64,000 nucleotides of DNA from Leptospira_A soteropolitanensis (GTDB taxonomy: Bacteria > Spirochaetota > Leptospiria > Leptospirales > Leptospiraceae), in NCBI RefSeq assembly GCF_026151335.1, contig NZ_JAMQPP010000003.1. One strand, written 5' to 3'. The notes beneath the pieces are model-generated. The model was not told the DNA's origin, did not search any database, and worked only from the letters and a program-made list of their open reading frames with translations. Both the position numbers and the translations under genes were made by a program. Numbering within the stretch: the stretch's first letter is position 1; each line of letters starts with the position of its first letter. This document shows positions 15,403 to 25,261 of this stretch, piece after piece.

Positions 15403-18189
15403 ATGGAATTCTTTAAAATGATCCAATCCGGACTTACTTCTGTCTGGAAAATCCTTTCCGAAGGAATCAGAGCTAAACTTGCTTGGTTTACTGGTACCTT
15501 AATCGCCCTTACGATTCTTTTACTTTCCATCATTACTGTCCGCCAACAGACGGCCATTCTCTCAGAGAGTTACGAAAAACAAGCTGCCGTCTCCAAAAAT
15601 TTCATCGCAAGTTTGGTGATGGAGATTGAGAACATCTCGCAAAACTTAATACGGATCGAAGAATTCAAATCGAGGATCGAAAGGCAAAGAGAAGAACTAA
15701 AAAAGTATCGAACTGCAAAAGTGGTCACCAAGAAAAAAACAGTTTCTGTCTTTGGATTCCAAACCAATCTTTTTGGATCCCTCGGAACCTCCAAAGTGGT
15801 AAAGAAAGTAGATACATTTTTTTCAGTTTATTTAACCAAAGATGATGTGGATATTTTGGAACGAGAAATCCGCCACCAACTTCGCGAAGCAGCCAACCGA
15901 AATATTAGCGAAAGGGAATGGAATACTTTAGTTAATCTTGCCGCTTCTTATGTTCGAAACGAAGCAAAGTATTTAGAAATTCAAAAACAAACTCCACCAG
16001 AAGACCCAGAGGCAAAAACAGATTGGGAAACCAATGTTAAAAATCTAAAAAAAGAAATCCGAAACCATAAGTCACAACTGGATCTTTTCATCGCTAAGTT
16101 CTATGCTGATTCCAAAAAACGAAAACTAGAAGAATTGGGTCTTGATACCAAACTCTTCCGGATCCAAACATTCCCACTTTCTGCAATGATCCAAGGAGAA
16201 ACATCCCTTGCTTCTTTTGATACACAGATCATAGACAACACCTCCCCCCTCGCAAATTTCGATCAGTTTGATCAGATGGAAGAAAGTTTGGTAGAATCCT
16301 TCCAGCGGTTTTCCGATGACATTTCTTCAGTCGATGAAAACGAAAAACAATATGTTTATGAATGGGAAGACAGAGAAATCCAAGCCCTCCACTCTCCTCT
16401 TTTCCGTCATCAAAATTCAACCAAAAGGGCTTTCAACCTAAGTAGTGTTAAATCTAGTTTAGGTGACTATAGAGAAGTAATCAAAGAAGATTATCGAATC
16501 ACTAAAGAACTAACAGAACTCATTCCAAAACTAAGAGAACGCATACAATTTTTGAAAAATGCAAAACCGCCGATCCCTCCCGCAAAGGACAAACTTTTTA
16601 CTAGTTTCTATAAATCCTACGGGGAACTGATCGATGAGAGAGACAAAATTTTTGATGAAGTGACTGCAAACTACCCTATTCCATTGGAAACTTGGGAAAA
16701 AATAGAAGCTTTGAGAAGTTTACGAGATGTAACCTTGGAGGATTGGGTTTTGATGAAATTCAAAACAGATCCCACCGAATATGAACGTTATTACCAAGAT
16801 CCAGACGTTCGAGAAATCCAAAGAAATCGTTGGAAAGCCATTCGCAAATGGATTCTCAGTGCGGAACAGGAAACTCCAACAAAAGAATTAAAAAAACTAT
16901 TTCCTGATGGGAGTTTTGGACATTCCCGAAGTGAATCAGAAGAAATCATGTGGAAATTAGATGGTACCCATCTTTTGGAATCGGAGAATGTTCCGAATCT
17001 TGTGTTACGTGATAATTTCTCTGGACTCATTCGAACACTGGTTGATAGAACCGATGGAATTCGAGCCATCAAAGACAATAGAAATCAAATTGTACTAACA
17101 GCAATTACCATTTGTTTGGTGGCAATTTTATTTGCCATTTTTATCTCTGGGGTAGTTGTCCAAAAAATTCGAAACATCATTCGAAGTGCAGAAGACGTAG
17201 GGCAAGGCAACCTTCATGTGCATTTTGAAGACGGTGGGAATGATGAATTTGGAAACTTAACAGTCGCATTAAACCAAATGGTGTCCGGATTAAAAGAACG
17301 AGAAAAAATGCGAGGTGTCCTCGGTAGTATGGTGGATCCTGTCGTGGTAGGTGAGGCTCTCAAAGATTTAGAAAAACTAAAACAAGGAAGTGAAAAAATC
17401 ATCACAGCCTTCTTTTCGGATATTGCTGGTTTTAGTACCATTTCTGAAAAACTGAATTCAAAGGAACTTGCCAATCTTCTCAACGAATACTTATCAGCAA
17501 TGACCATCATTTTAAAACACCATGATGGGGTTTTGGATAAATATATTGGGGATGCCATTGTGGGAGTTTTTAACGCACCTCTTGATGTAGAAAACCATTG
17601 TTTAAAAGCCGTTTCTGCCAGTGTTGAAATGCGAGATAAACTTGAGGTCCTAAAAGCTGAGTGGATAGAGAAAAATAAATACATTCCAGAAGCCCATACG
17701 ATGAAGTTCCGAATTGGACTAAACATGGGTTATGCGAAGGTTGGATTTATGGGAACCGATGCCCTGGCTTCTTATACTATGATGGGTGATACTGTCAATT
17801 TAGCGGCTCGTTTAGAAGCAGCAGGAAAAGATTATGGAGTCTGTATTTTGGTTTCTGAATTTGTTCATGATGAAGTGAAAGACTATTTTTTCACAAGAAA
17901 GTTGGACATTGTGCGGGTGAAAGGAAAAACCAAACCGGTCACACTATATGAAATCCGAACCAAAAAAGGCGATGAAACAGAAGAAGATCGTAAGTTTGTG
18001 GAAGCCTATGAATCTGCCCTTTTTTCATATTTAAACCGTAAATTTGAGGAAGCTGGGAAAAAATTCTACACCTTACTGACCACTAATGGAGATGAGGCCT
18101 GCAAACTCCTCTGGGAGAGATGCCAATACTATTTGGAAAATCCCCCTGAACCAGACTGGGACGGAGCCTTTACCAGAACAAAAAAGTAA
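15403..18189 (+). CDS. membrane adenylate/guanylate cyclase with HAMP domain
   Basis: A 928-residue class III cyclase. A membrane helix lies at about residues 26-46, followed by an unusually large extracytoplasmic region of about 500 residues rich in charged helices, a second helix near 565-585 (IVLTAITICLVAILFAIFISG), a HAMP domain (to about 640) and a C-terminal catalytic domain (about 665-860). Metal-binding aspartates are in FFSDIAGFS and DKYIGDAIVGVF; the Lys of DKYIGD and the Thr of YTMMGDTVNLAARLE fit adenylate-type substrate selection. It probably makes cAMP in response to an envelope signal. The last 60 residues form a TPR-like tail. The sensor region is not recognised. Confidence 0.87.
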   Translation: MEFFKMIQSGLTSVWKILSEGIRAKLAWFTGTLIALTILLLSIITVRQQTAILSESYEKQAAVSKNFIASLVMEIENISQNLIRIEEFKSRIERQREELKKYRTAKVVTKKKTVSVFGFQTNLFGSLGTSKVVKKVDTFFSVYLTKDDVDILEREIRHQLREAANRNISEREWNTLVNLAASYVRNEAKYLEIQKQTPPEDPEAKTDWETNVKNLKKEIRNHKSQLDLFIAKFYADSKKRKLEELGLDTKLFRIQTFPLSAMIQGETSLASFDTQIIDNTSPLANFDQFDQMEESLVESFQRFSDDISSVDENEKQYVYEWEDREIQALHSPLFRHQNSTKRAFNLSSVKSSLGDYREVIKEDYRITKELTELIPKLRERIQFLKNAKPPIPPAKDKLFTSFYKSYGELIDERDKIFDEVTANYPIPLETWEKIEALRSLRDVTLEDWVLMKFKTDPTEYERYYQDPDVREIQRNRWKAIRKWILSAEQETPTKELKKLFPDGSFGHSRSESEEIMWKLDGTHLLESENVPNLVLRDNFSGLIRTLVDRTDGIRAIKDNRNQIVLTAITICLVAILFAIFISGVVVQKIRNIIRSAEDVGQGNLHVHFEDGGNDEFGNLTVALNQMVSGLKEREKMRGVLGSMVDPVVVGEALKDLEKLKQGSEKIITAFFSDIAGFSTISEKLNSKELANLLNEYLSAMTIILKHHDGVLDKYIGDAIVGVFNAPLDVENHCLKAVSASVEMRDKLEVLKAEWIEKNKYIPEAHTMKFRIGLNMGYAKVGFMGTDALASYTMMGDTVNLAARLEAAGKDYGVCILVSEFVHDEVKDYFFTRKLDIVRVKGKTKPVTLYEIRTKKGDETEEDRKFVEAYESALFSYLNRKFEEAGKKFYTLLTTNGDEACKLLWERCQYYLENPPEPDWDGAFTRTKK

Positions 18190-18248
18190 GAAATCAGCTA
18201 AATATTTCAATAAAATGGAAATTTTGTCCAATAAAGTGTAACAAATTC

Positions 18249-18276
18249 TTGCATTCCTAGAGGTGAATTCTAGAAT
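18249..18276 (+). promoter_or_regulatory. putative promoter of the peroxiredoxin gene
   Basis: TTGCAT (18249-18254) and TAGAAT (18271-18276) are separated by 16 bases and lie about 30 bases before the AGGAGA ribosome-binding site (18295-18300) of the peroxiredoxin gene. Confidence 0.45.
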
Positions 18277-18306
18277 TGGAATCACTCATCTTATAGGAGA
18301 CAAACT

Positions 18307-18942
18307 ATGGCACTACGTTTAGGCGACGAAGCACCGAATTTCCAAGCGGAAACCTCTGAAGGCAAAATTGACTTTCATGAATATTTAGGACAAGGTTGGG
18401 GGATTTTATTTTCTCACCCGAAAGACTACACTCCGGTTTGTACAACAGAACTTGGTTACGTGGCAAAAATTAAACCAGAGTTCGAAAAACGTAATGTGAA
18501 AGTGATTGCACTTTCGGTTGACCCTGTTGACAGCCACAAAGGTTGGATCTCTGATATCAACGAAACACAAGGAACCAAAGTCAACTACCCTATCATTGCT
18601 GATGCAGATCGTAAGGTATCAAACCTTTATGATATGATTCACCCCAATGCCAGCGAAACCACTACAGTTCGTTCTGTATTTGTTGTTGGACCAGACAAAA
18701 AAGTTAAGTTAACTCTTACTTATCCTGCATCCACAGGAAGAAACTTTGATGAACTTTTACGAGTGATCGATTCGTTACAACTCACTTCTCAATTCAGTGT
18801 TGCAACTCCTGCAAACTGGAAAGATGGAGAAGATACGATCATCGTTCCTTCTGTTTCTGATGAAGATGCGAAGAAAAAATTCCCTAAAGGATTTCGCACG
18901 ATCAAACCTTATTTACGTTACACACCGCAACCTAATAAGTAA
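18307..18942 (+). CDS. 1-Cys type peroxiredoxin (Prx6/AhpC-TSA family)
   Basis: A 211-residue cytosolic peroxidase that reduces hydrogen peroxide and organic peroxides. The catalytic cysteine sits in SHPKDYTPVCTTELG (about residue 47) with the conserved Pro, Thr and the downstream Arg (TTTVRSVFVV). The long C-terminal extension (to 211, ending YLRYTPQPNK) matches the Prx6 group rather than AhpC. A clear ribosome-binding site precedes ATG 18307. An OsmC-family gene follows after 41 bases and is probably co-transcribed, giving a small oxidative-stress unit. Confidence 0.92.
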   Translation: MALRLGDEAPNFQAETSEGKIDFHEYLGQGWGILFSHPKDYTPVCTTELGYVAKIKPEFEKRNVKVIALSVDPVDSHKGWISDINETQGTKVNYPIIADADRKVSNLYDMIHPNASETTTVRSVFVVGPDKKVKLTLTYPASTGRNFDELLRVIDSLQLTSQFSVATPANWKDGEDTIIVPSVSDEDAKKKFPKGFRTIKPYLRYTPQPNK

Positions 18943-18983
18943 TTTAAACTTGGCGGGTTATCCCACCCGCCTATTTTATACGC

Positions 18984-19400
18984 ATGCACATCAAACTGAG
19001 TCGTATTGAAACCCCTTATGTTTTAGAAGCAACGAATGAATCTGGTAATTCCATTCGTATCGATGCTTCGCCGGAAATTGGTGGAAAAAATTCTGGCCCA
19101 AGGCCTATGGAACTATTGATTATGGGACTTGCTGGTTGTAGTAGCATTGATGTTCTAATGATTCTTACAAAACACAGAATCGAAGTCCTCGATTACTCAG
19201 TAGATGTAGATGCAGAAAGGGAAAAAGTCGAAGAAGCCAATCTATTTAAAAACATCTATATGAAATTCAAAGTAAAGGGTGGTTTTAAAGAAGAACAGGT
19301 AAAACGTGCGATTGATCTGAGTTTAGAAAAATACTGTTCCGTAGCCAAAACATTAGAAAAAACCGCAAAAATCACTTACGAATTTGAATTAGTTCCTTAA
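18984..19400 (+). CDS. OsmC-family protein
   Basis: A 138-residue protein with the OsmC/Ohr fold. The two conserved cysteines appear in GLAGCSSIDVL and EKYCSVAKTL, together with the family segment GPRPMELLIMGLAG. OsmC/Ohr proteins detoxify organic hydroperoxides or handle thiol adducts; the YhfA-like subgroup with this spacing is less well defined. It lies 41 bases after the peroxiredoxin gene on the same strand, consistent with a peroxide-defence role. It is full length. Confidence 0.85.
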   Translation: MHIKLSRIETPYVLEATNESGNSIRIDASPEIGGKNSGPRPMELLIMGLAGCSSIDVLMILTKHRIEVLDYSVDVDAEREKVEEANLFKNIYMKFKVKGGFKEEQVKRAIDLSLEKYCSVAKTLEKTAKITYEFELVP

Positions 19401-19460
19401 ACTAGAAATTGCTGAAATAGGAAACGTTCTCTTAGCTCCTACTTCAGCTTTTATCTTATT

Positions 19461-20219
19461 TTATTTTAATTCGTTTAGGTCCCAACTATATTCGTTATAA
19501 ACAATTTTGGCATCTGGTTTGATGGTTTCTTCAAAGCCTTCCTGCACATATTGAATGAGGGTTGTTTTTTTGGTGAAGTCTGTTTGGAACCAGTTAAAAA
19601 TTTTACTTAAATACAAAGTGTTCGTCGTTTTATCATAGGAATTCTTTTTTGGGTTTTTTAAGAATCCTAATTTTGCAGTCTGGAGTTGTTTTTCTAAAGC
19701 ATTGGGGGTGTAGGCTTCAGAAACTAAATAAGGACAACCAATGGAAGCACAAACAATTGCAAAATGAATCCTTGGTTCATTAAAATCCTTTCTTAACTTT
19801 TCATGTTCGATCCAATCCAAATGTCTAGACTTGCCTAGAAGAGAAAAAAATTCTTTTTTCCAAGGGATTCCGCGCGCTAAATTAATTTTCGAAAACGGAG
19901 ATCCAATTTCTGTGATACTCTCCACAGGATAATGATCTAAAATGAGTTTCACGGTAAAGGCATTGTATGCGTTGATTAGAAAACTCATTTTTTCTTTTTC
20001 ATTGAAACCTTGGTATTGGGCTTCCGTTACTTTCGAAAGAGATTCTAAATATTGACGAAAAGAAGCTTCTTCAGACTGAATTCCCTTATAGGAAACAAGT
20101 CCATTCTTCACGTTCTTTCTTAGGATGGAATCCCAAACACTATGTTTATGATCAAAACTCTGGGCAGAGATTCCTTGCCATAATCCAATACAAAGAAACG
20201 AAATGAGAAACTGTTTCAT
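19461..20219 (-). CDS. DUF547-domain exported protein
   Basis: A 252-residue protein starting at ATG 20219, which has a GGATGG ribosome-binding sequence; an in-frame ATG at 20228 is less well placed. The first about 20 residues (KQFLISFLCIGLWQGISA) are a signal peptide ending SAQS. The rest matches DUF547: FLINAYNAFTVKLILDHYP, then IHFAIVCASIGCPYL with the conserved cysteine, and the C-terminal LSKIFNWFQTDF. DUF547 proteins are periplasmic and of unknown biochemical function. It lies downstream of the esterase gene on the same strand. Confidence 0.8.
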   Translation of the reverse strand: MKQFLISFLCIGLWQGISAQSFDHKHSVWDSILRKNVKNGLVSYKGIQSEEASFRQYLESLSKVTEAQYQGFNEKEKMSFLINAYNAFTVKLILDHYPVESITEIGSPFSKINLARGIPWKKEFFSLLGKSRHLDWIEHEKLRKDFNEPRIHFAIVCASIGCPYLVSEAYTPNALEKQLQTAKLGFLKNPKKNSYDKTTNTLYLSKIFNWFQTDFTKKTTLIQYVQEGFEETIKPDAKIVYNEYSWDLNELK

Positions 20220-20272
20220 AAAGACCATCCAAACACTTAGACTGATCCGAATTGGTATACCAAGCGGAAAAT

Positions 20273-20974
20273 TTAAGATAAACTATTCAAATAACGACTG
20301 ATTCCTTGAATCACAGGTGCTGGTATTTCGTGACCACCACTAAAAGCAATGAATTCACCCAGAAGGCCTGCATTACGAAGTAACTTTTCCAGTTTTTTTG
20401 CATTCGCATAACTAAGGATAGGGTCAAATTCCCCGTGGGATTGGAAAAAACGTAAAATAGATTTTTGGGGAGCCAATTCTTTCCAAAGTGATTCGTTGAC
20501 CAGAGCACCAGAAAGAATCATAAGTCCCTTAGATATTTCCTCTTTTCTAAGTGTTATATCTGTGGCAAGCATGGCACCTTGGGAAAACCCACCAAGTATT
20601 AATTGATTCCAAGGAACACCTAGAGCATCTAACATTAAATAAACAGCTTCTCTTGCAACATCCATCCCTTCTGGATCTTTGTCTGCAAAATTCCTGAAAT
20701 CATTTTTGCGGATTGCTTCTTCCAAAGAAGCCATATCAATCGGAAACCAAGCCCGACCTGAATAACCTGGCATGAGAGGAACACTCAAATGTCCATGTGG
20801 GAAAATCCAGTTGAATTTTTGATCAGTCACTAAAACTTCATGGATGGGATATAAATCAAATGCACTGGCACCATAACCATGAAATAATACTACTGTTGGT
20901 GCATCAATGTCTCCCTTTACTCGCAGTACTTGTAAAGGTCCAAGAGGTTCTAATTCATTTTCATTATCTAACAT
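20273..20974 (-). CDS. phospholipase/carboxylesterase, alpha/beta hydrolase
   Basis: A 233-residue cytosolic alpha/beta hydrolase of the carboxylesterase/phospholipase family. The oxyanion segment is LFHGYGASAFDL, the nucleophile elbow LILGGFSQGAML gives Ser in GFSQG, the acid is the Asp of HGEFDPILSY, and the histidine lies in FSGGHEIPAPV. These are the expected three catalytic elements in order. Such enzymes hydrolyse short acyl esters or lysophospholipids; the natural substrate is unknown. It begins 3 bases after the dinB stop, so it is translated in the same unit. Confidence 0.85.
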   Translation of the reverse strand: MLDNENELEPLGPLQVLRVKGDIDAPTVVLFHGYGASAFDLYPIHEVLVTDQKFNWIFPHGHLSVPLMPGYSGRAWFPIDMASLEEAIRKNDFRNFADKDPEGMDVAREAVYLMLDALGVPWNQLILGGFSQGAMLATDITLRKEEISKGLMILSGALVNESLWKELAPQKSILRFFQSHGEFDPILSYANAKKLEKLLRNAGLLGEFIAFSGGHEIPAPVIQGISRYLNSLS

Positions 20975-20977
20975 AGT

Positions 20978-22054
20978 TTAACCGAAGAGTGAAGGTTGGT
21001 CCTGGTCTTTCGTTTCTGAAACAAAGTTGGTAACAGAAATTCCTAATAGCCGGATTTTTTTGAATGGATCTGTGTTTTCCTTCCAAACATTTGCCAACAA
21101 ATTCGAGGATTGTTGGAAAAGGCTGTCTGCCAAGTAGAAAACAGAATCGGAAGAAATAGATTTTTGTTTTACTGTAAAATCTTCAAATTTTGTTTTTAAA
21201 GTCAGTGTTTTTCCCTGTTTATTTTTACGTCCCATTCTCTTTTCTAATTCCTTAGATAGAGTTTCTAATGTTAGGATCAAAAAAGAAAAATCACCAGAAT
21301 CATGTGAAAAGGTAGTTTCCACTCCGATCGATTTGGGATCTCGGAAGGGAATCACCTCCCGGTCATCGAGCCCTCTTGCCATTCGATAAAACACAGCGCC
21401 CATCTTGCCGAATTCTTTGATTAAGACAGATTCTTCAGCTTTGCGTAATTCCGAACCCTTTGTATATCCTAATTGAGAAAGACGTTCATAGGTTTTTTTC
21501 CCGATCCCGAAAAAATTATATAAAGGTAAATCTGCCAAAAATTTTTCTTCTTCACCTGGCAAAACCACATAAAGACCGTTAGGTTTGTTTTTTTCCGAAG
21601 CCATTTTCGCTAAGAATTTATTTTGAGCTACTCCTGCAGAACAAGTGAGACCTGTTTGTTCAAAAATCTTTTTTCTAATTTCTTTGGCAACGGTACTTGC
21701 ATGAGGGATATTCAATTTGTTAACGGTTACATCTAAATATGCTTCATCTAAAGATAGTGGTTCTACTAGGTCCGTGTATTCTAAAAAAATGGATCTAATT
21801 TCTCTAGATACCGATTTGTAAACTTCGAATCTCGGGGGAGTAAATATGGCATTTGGGCAAAGTTTATAGGCCTGAAAGCAAGAGATGGCTGATCGAACTC
21901 CAAACTTTCTTGCCTCGTAACTTGCCGCACATACCACTCCCCTTGAATGCGGAGAACCACCCACAACAACAGGTTTCCCTCTCATTTCGGGAAAATCTCT
22001 TTGTTCCACTGACGCATAAAACGCGTCCATATCAATGTGGATGATCTTTTTCAT
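20978..22054 (-). CDS. dinB: DNA polymerase IV
   Basis: A 358-residue Y-family translesion polymerase. Catalytic motifs are HIDMDAFYASVEQRD at residues 6-20 and LSLDEAYLDVT around 103-113. The steric-gate and fingers region (KPVVVGG, VVCAASYEARKFGVRSA), thumb helix-hairpin-helix (NFFGIGKKTYERLSQLGY) and little-finger domain are all present. The extreme C-terminus (DQDQPSLFG) fits a beta-clamp-binding QxxLF motif. It replicates past damaged bases with low fidelity. I saw no clear TTTGN5CAAA LexA site in the 76-base gap to the divergent response regulator gene. Confidence 0.93.
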   Translation of the reverse strand: MKKIIHIDMDAFYASVEQRDFPEMRGKPVVVGGSPHSRGVVCAASYEARKFGVRSAISCFQAYKLCPNAIFTPPRFEVYKSVSREIRSIFLEYTDLVEPLSLDEAYLDVTVNKLNIPHASTVAKEIRKKIFEQTGLTCSAGVAQNKFLAKMASEKNKPNGLYVVLPGEEEKFLADLPLYNFFGIGKKTYERLSQLGYTKGSELRKAEESVLIKEFGKMGAVFYRMARGLDDREVIPFRDPKSIGVETTFSHDSGDFSFLILTLETLSKELEKRMGRKNKQGKTLTLKTKFEDFTVKQKSISSDSVFYLADSLFQQSSNLLANVWKENTDPFKKIRLLGISVTNFVSETKDQDQPSLFG

Positions 22055-22136
22055 TTCACTAGTCTTATAGAATCAAACGAAATCAAAAATCTCTTGCCAA
22101 ATGTTTTTTTTAACAAATCCTTCATGAATTGTGCCT

Positions 22137-23264
22137 ATGAAACAAGCCGCAAAAATTTTGGTAGTCGACGACAACGAAACAAATATTGAAATCATTACTC
22201 ATATTTTATTAAACCAAGGTTATGAAGTGGCAGTTGCATACGACGGAGAATATGCCTTAGAGCTTGCTGAGGCACTCGATTTTGACTTAATATTACTTGA
22301 TATTTTACTACCTGGGATCAGTGGACTCGATGTCGCCAAACGACTGCTTAGTATAGACAGATCAAAAAACACCCCTATCCTTTTTTTATCTGCCTTAAAT
22401 GAAACGAGTGATATTGTAAAAGGATTAGAAACTGGCGCCGTTGATTATATTACAAAACCCTTTCAAGAATCTGAAATTTTAGCAAGGATCAAAACTCATA
22501 TTAAAATCAAAACTTTAGAAAAAGAGAGAATCGATTTATTACAAGCAATTCAAAAGGATTTGGAACTAGCAAGATCGAATCAAGAAAATTTAGTCAGCTT
22601 TCAGTTCCCACCTTCTCCGCTTTATCAAATTTATACTTCCTATAAACCTATGGATTTGGTCGGTGGTGATCTGATCACCTATGACTTATTAACTTCCGGT
22701 GATCTCGATATTTTATTTGGGGATGTGACTGGCCACGGAATTGCCGCAGCTATGATATCTCTAATGGCCATCATCACATTTAAAACAATGGATAAGTCCT
22801 TTTTATCACCTAGCGAAAGTTTATACTGGATCCATAACACTCTCACCCCACTTATTAGTACACATTTTATAAGTGCCATCTACTTAAGATACAAAGCAGA
22901 AGAAAATCTACTTTCCTATTCGATGGCAGGACACCATAATATGTTTCTAATTCGGGATCAGAGAATCATCAAACTTGGCACAAAAGGTTTTTGCCTCATG
23001 ATGTTCCCTGACCAACTCAACACAGAAAACGAAGATATTTTTTTAATTTCGGGGGATCGTTTGTTTTTGTTCTCCGATGGTATGTTTGAAGTCCCCAATG
23101 AAAACGAGGAATATTTAGGTGATATAAAATTTTCTGAAATCATTGAAAATAGAATCCACCTCCCTTCAAAAGAATTTCTCAAATCAGTTCAGGAGGAAGT
23201 TTTAGTTTATTCAAACGGGAAAGTGGCAGATGATATGACTATGTTATTATTGGAAATCAAATGA
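22137..23264 (+). CDS. response regulator with SpoIIE/PP2C phosphatase output
   Basis: A 375-residue protein. Residues 5-120 are a receiver domain (VVDDNETN, phospho-acceptor Asp55 in LLDILLPG, and the Lys of ITKPF). A short coiled-coil linker leads to a SpoIIE-type PP2C Ser/Thr phosphatase domain (about 180-375) with metal-binding motifs DLVGGDLI, GDVTGHGIAAAMI and FSDGMFE. It resembles RsbU/RssB-type regulators that control anti-anti-sigma partner switching, but no STAS or anti-sigma gene is adjacent. ATG 22137 is preferred to a GTG two codons earlier. Its stop overlaps the start of the histidine kinase gene by 4 bases, so the kinase is very likely its partner. Confidence 0.88.
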   Translation: MKQAAKILVVDDNETNIEIITHILLNQGYEVAVAYDGEYALELAEALDFDLILLDILLPGISGLDVAKRLLSIDRSKNTPILFLSALNETSDIVKGLETGAVDYITKPFQESEILARIKTHIKIKTLEKERIDLLQAIQKDLELARSNQENLVSFQFPPSPLYQIYTSYKPMDLVGGDLITYDLLTSGDLDILFGDVTGHGIAAAMISLMAIITFKTMDKSFLSPSESLYWIHNTLTPLISTHFISAIYLRYKAEENLLSYSMAGHHNMFLIRDQRIIKLGTKGFCLMMFPDQLNTENEDIFLISGDRLFLFSDGMFEVPNENEEYLGDIKFSEIIENRIHLPSKEFLKSVQEEVLVYSNGKVADDMTMLLLEIK

Positions 23265-25261
23265 TCGATGAACTATTAGCAATTTTGATTGCTTCTGGAT
23301 TGCTTTTTGCAGCTTATTATTATCACAATGCCTATAGAAGAGAAAAAAAACTTAGGTTAATTCTTTTTAGGAAAAATTTAAACAACTCTGAAGAAATCGA
23401 ACGAACCATTCGCGAAAAAGAAAAACAATACCAAGATATTTATGATACTGCTAATTCCATTATCATTCGTTGGAGTCCCGATTTCAAAATTCATTCCATC
23501 AATCCGTATGCCGAAGAATTTTTTCAATTATCAAAGGAAGAAGCAGAAGGTAAAGATGTAGTTTTAGACTTATTTCATATTCCACTTGAAAAATCAAACG
23601 AGGTAAAGTCCAAATTATGGAATATCTTTCACCGACCAGAACAAAACATCCGCCAGGAATATGATGTATTTATAGGAGAAAACGACAAACGCACTGTCAC
23701 TTGGTCGAATCGAATTTTAAAAAATGAGTTTGGATATCCTTATGAAGTATTGTCTATCGGGAACGATATTACAAACAGGAAAATAGCAGAAGAAAATTTA
23801 ATGAAATCCTATGAAAGGATTTTAGATTTATATAACAACGCTCCTTGTGGTTATCACTCACTAGATAAAGATGATACCATCGTTTCAATCAACGATACAG
23901 AACTAGACTGGTTAGGTTATACTCGTGAAGACATCGTTGGGAATTTTAAATTTTGCGATTTACTGACTGAAAGCAGTCGAGACAAATATAAACTTATCAC
24001 TGATTCTTTCCCAAACGAAAACCTAACTGGTGTAGAACTAGAATTTGTAAGAAAAGACAAAACTACTTTTTTTGTAAGTTTAAATTCAACAGCTACTTAC
24101 GATAAAGCTGGTAATTTTATAATCAGTAAATCAACAGTCTTTGATATCACCGACCGTAAACTGGCGGAAGATAAATTAAATGATTACTCGCAAAAGATTC
24201 AATTACAAAACAAACGACTACAAAAAGCAGTGGAAGCTGCAATCAAAGCAAACCGCTCTAAGTCTGTATTCTTTTCGAAAATTACACATGAGCTGAGAAC
24301 TCCCCTTCATGCAGTGATTGGCTTCTCACAAATTTTAGAAAAGGATCCTAACTTACCTAACCACCTAAAAGGTTATGTAGATTCTTTGTACGAAAATGGA
24401 GTTCATTTACTTGGAATGATCAATGATATTTTGGATTTATCAAAAATTGAGGCCGGTAAAATGACTGAAACGAGAGAACCATTTTCTCTAGTGCAGCTAT
24501 GGGACACTTTATTCTCTATGTTTTCCTATCGTTTTTCAGAAAAATCAATTAGCTTCGAACTTTTGAACGCAGCTTCGATAGAATCTTCTTATTACGTTGC
24601 CGATTTGCAGAAAATACGCCAAATACTCGTTAATTTACTGGGGAACGCATTGAAATTTACCACTCAAGGATCTGTAAGTTTGGAAATTAAAATCGAAAGC
24701 AGTCTAGAACATAATTTTGATATGGTTAAGTTCATTGTCCGCGATACAGGAATAGGTATTCCAAACGATCAATTGCATTCTATTTTTGAAGCGTTCCAAC
24801 AAACGGAACAAGGCAGTTCTTATAAGGAAGGAACAGGTCTCGGACTTTCCATTTGTCATCAGTTAGTTGAATTTTTAGGAGGAACTATCAGCGTAAACAG
24901 TAACCTCGGTGAAGGTTCTGAATTTTGGTTTGAAATCCCATTAACTAAACTAGAAGTCATTCCGGAACCATTAATACAAAAATCAAAAATTGGTCCTACT
25001 CACACTAACCAGCTGGAACAAACCCAAAAGTTAGATGAACCTGAAGTAGAATTTGTGCAAACATTTCTAAACACATCTGCTCCAGAATTAAAGAAAGAAA
25101 TCTTACAATTAATACGAATCCAAAACTTCGGTCAGTTGATTGGTTTATTAGATAAAATACAAACAGAGGATAAGGGGAAAAATATCTTGGAACAAAAAGT
25201 GAAAAATAAAAAATACAAATTTTTAATCGATTTAGTGCAATCCTCTAATCCTTCTGAGTGA
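23261..25261 (+). CDS. PAS-domain sensor histidine kinase
   Basis: A 666-residue membrane-anchored kinase. An N-terminal helix (LLAILIASGLLFAAYYY) is followed by a short coiled coil, two PAS domains (about 55-180 and 185-305), a dimerisation/phosphotransfer domain with the H-box SKITHELRTPLHAVIGF, and a catalytic ATPase domain with N-box LLGNALKF, G1 VRDTGIGIP and G2 EGTGLGLSI. The last 100 residues are a helical extension without a receiver domain. Translation is coupled to the response regulator-phosphatase through an ATGA overlap. The signal sensed by the PAS domains is unknown. Its 3' end overlaps the convergent exbD gene by 17 bases. Confidence 0.9.
   Translation: MIDELLAILIASGLLFAAYYYHNAYRREKKLRLILFRKNLNNSEEIERTIREKEKQYQDIYDTANSIIIRWSPDFKIHSINPYAEEFFQLSKEEAEGKDVVLDLFHIPLEKSNEVKSKLWNIFHRPEQNIRQEYDVFIGENDKRTVTWSNRILKNEFGYPYEVLSIGNDITNRKIAEENLMKSYERILDLYNNAPCGYHSLDKDDTIVSINDTELDWLGYTREDIVGNFKFCDLLTESSRDKYKLITDSFPNENLTGVELEFVRKDKTTFFVSLNSTATYDKAGNFIISKSTVFDITDRKLAEDKLNDYSQKIQLQNKRLQKAVEAAIKANRSKSVFFSKITHELRTPLHAVIGFSQILEKDPNLPNHLKGYVDSLYENGVHLLGMINDILDLSKIEAGKMTETREPFSLVQLWDTLFSMFSYRFSEKSISFELLNAASIESSYYVADLQKIRQILVNLLGNALKFTTQGSVSLEIKIESSLEHNFDMVKFIVRDTGIGIPNDQLHSIFEAFQQTEQGSSYKEGTGLGLSICHQLVEFLGGTISVNSNLGEGSEFWFEIPLTKLEVIPEPLIQKSKIGPTHTNQLEQTQKLDEPEVEFVQTFLNTSAPELKKEILQLIRIQNFGQLIGLLDKIQTEDKGKNILEQKVKNKKYKFLIDLVQSSNPSE

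Noticed and set aside
17214..17726. Minus-strand frame of 170 codons opposite the cyclase catalytic domain
   Set aside because: The plus strand encodes conserved cyclase motifs across the same bases.
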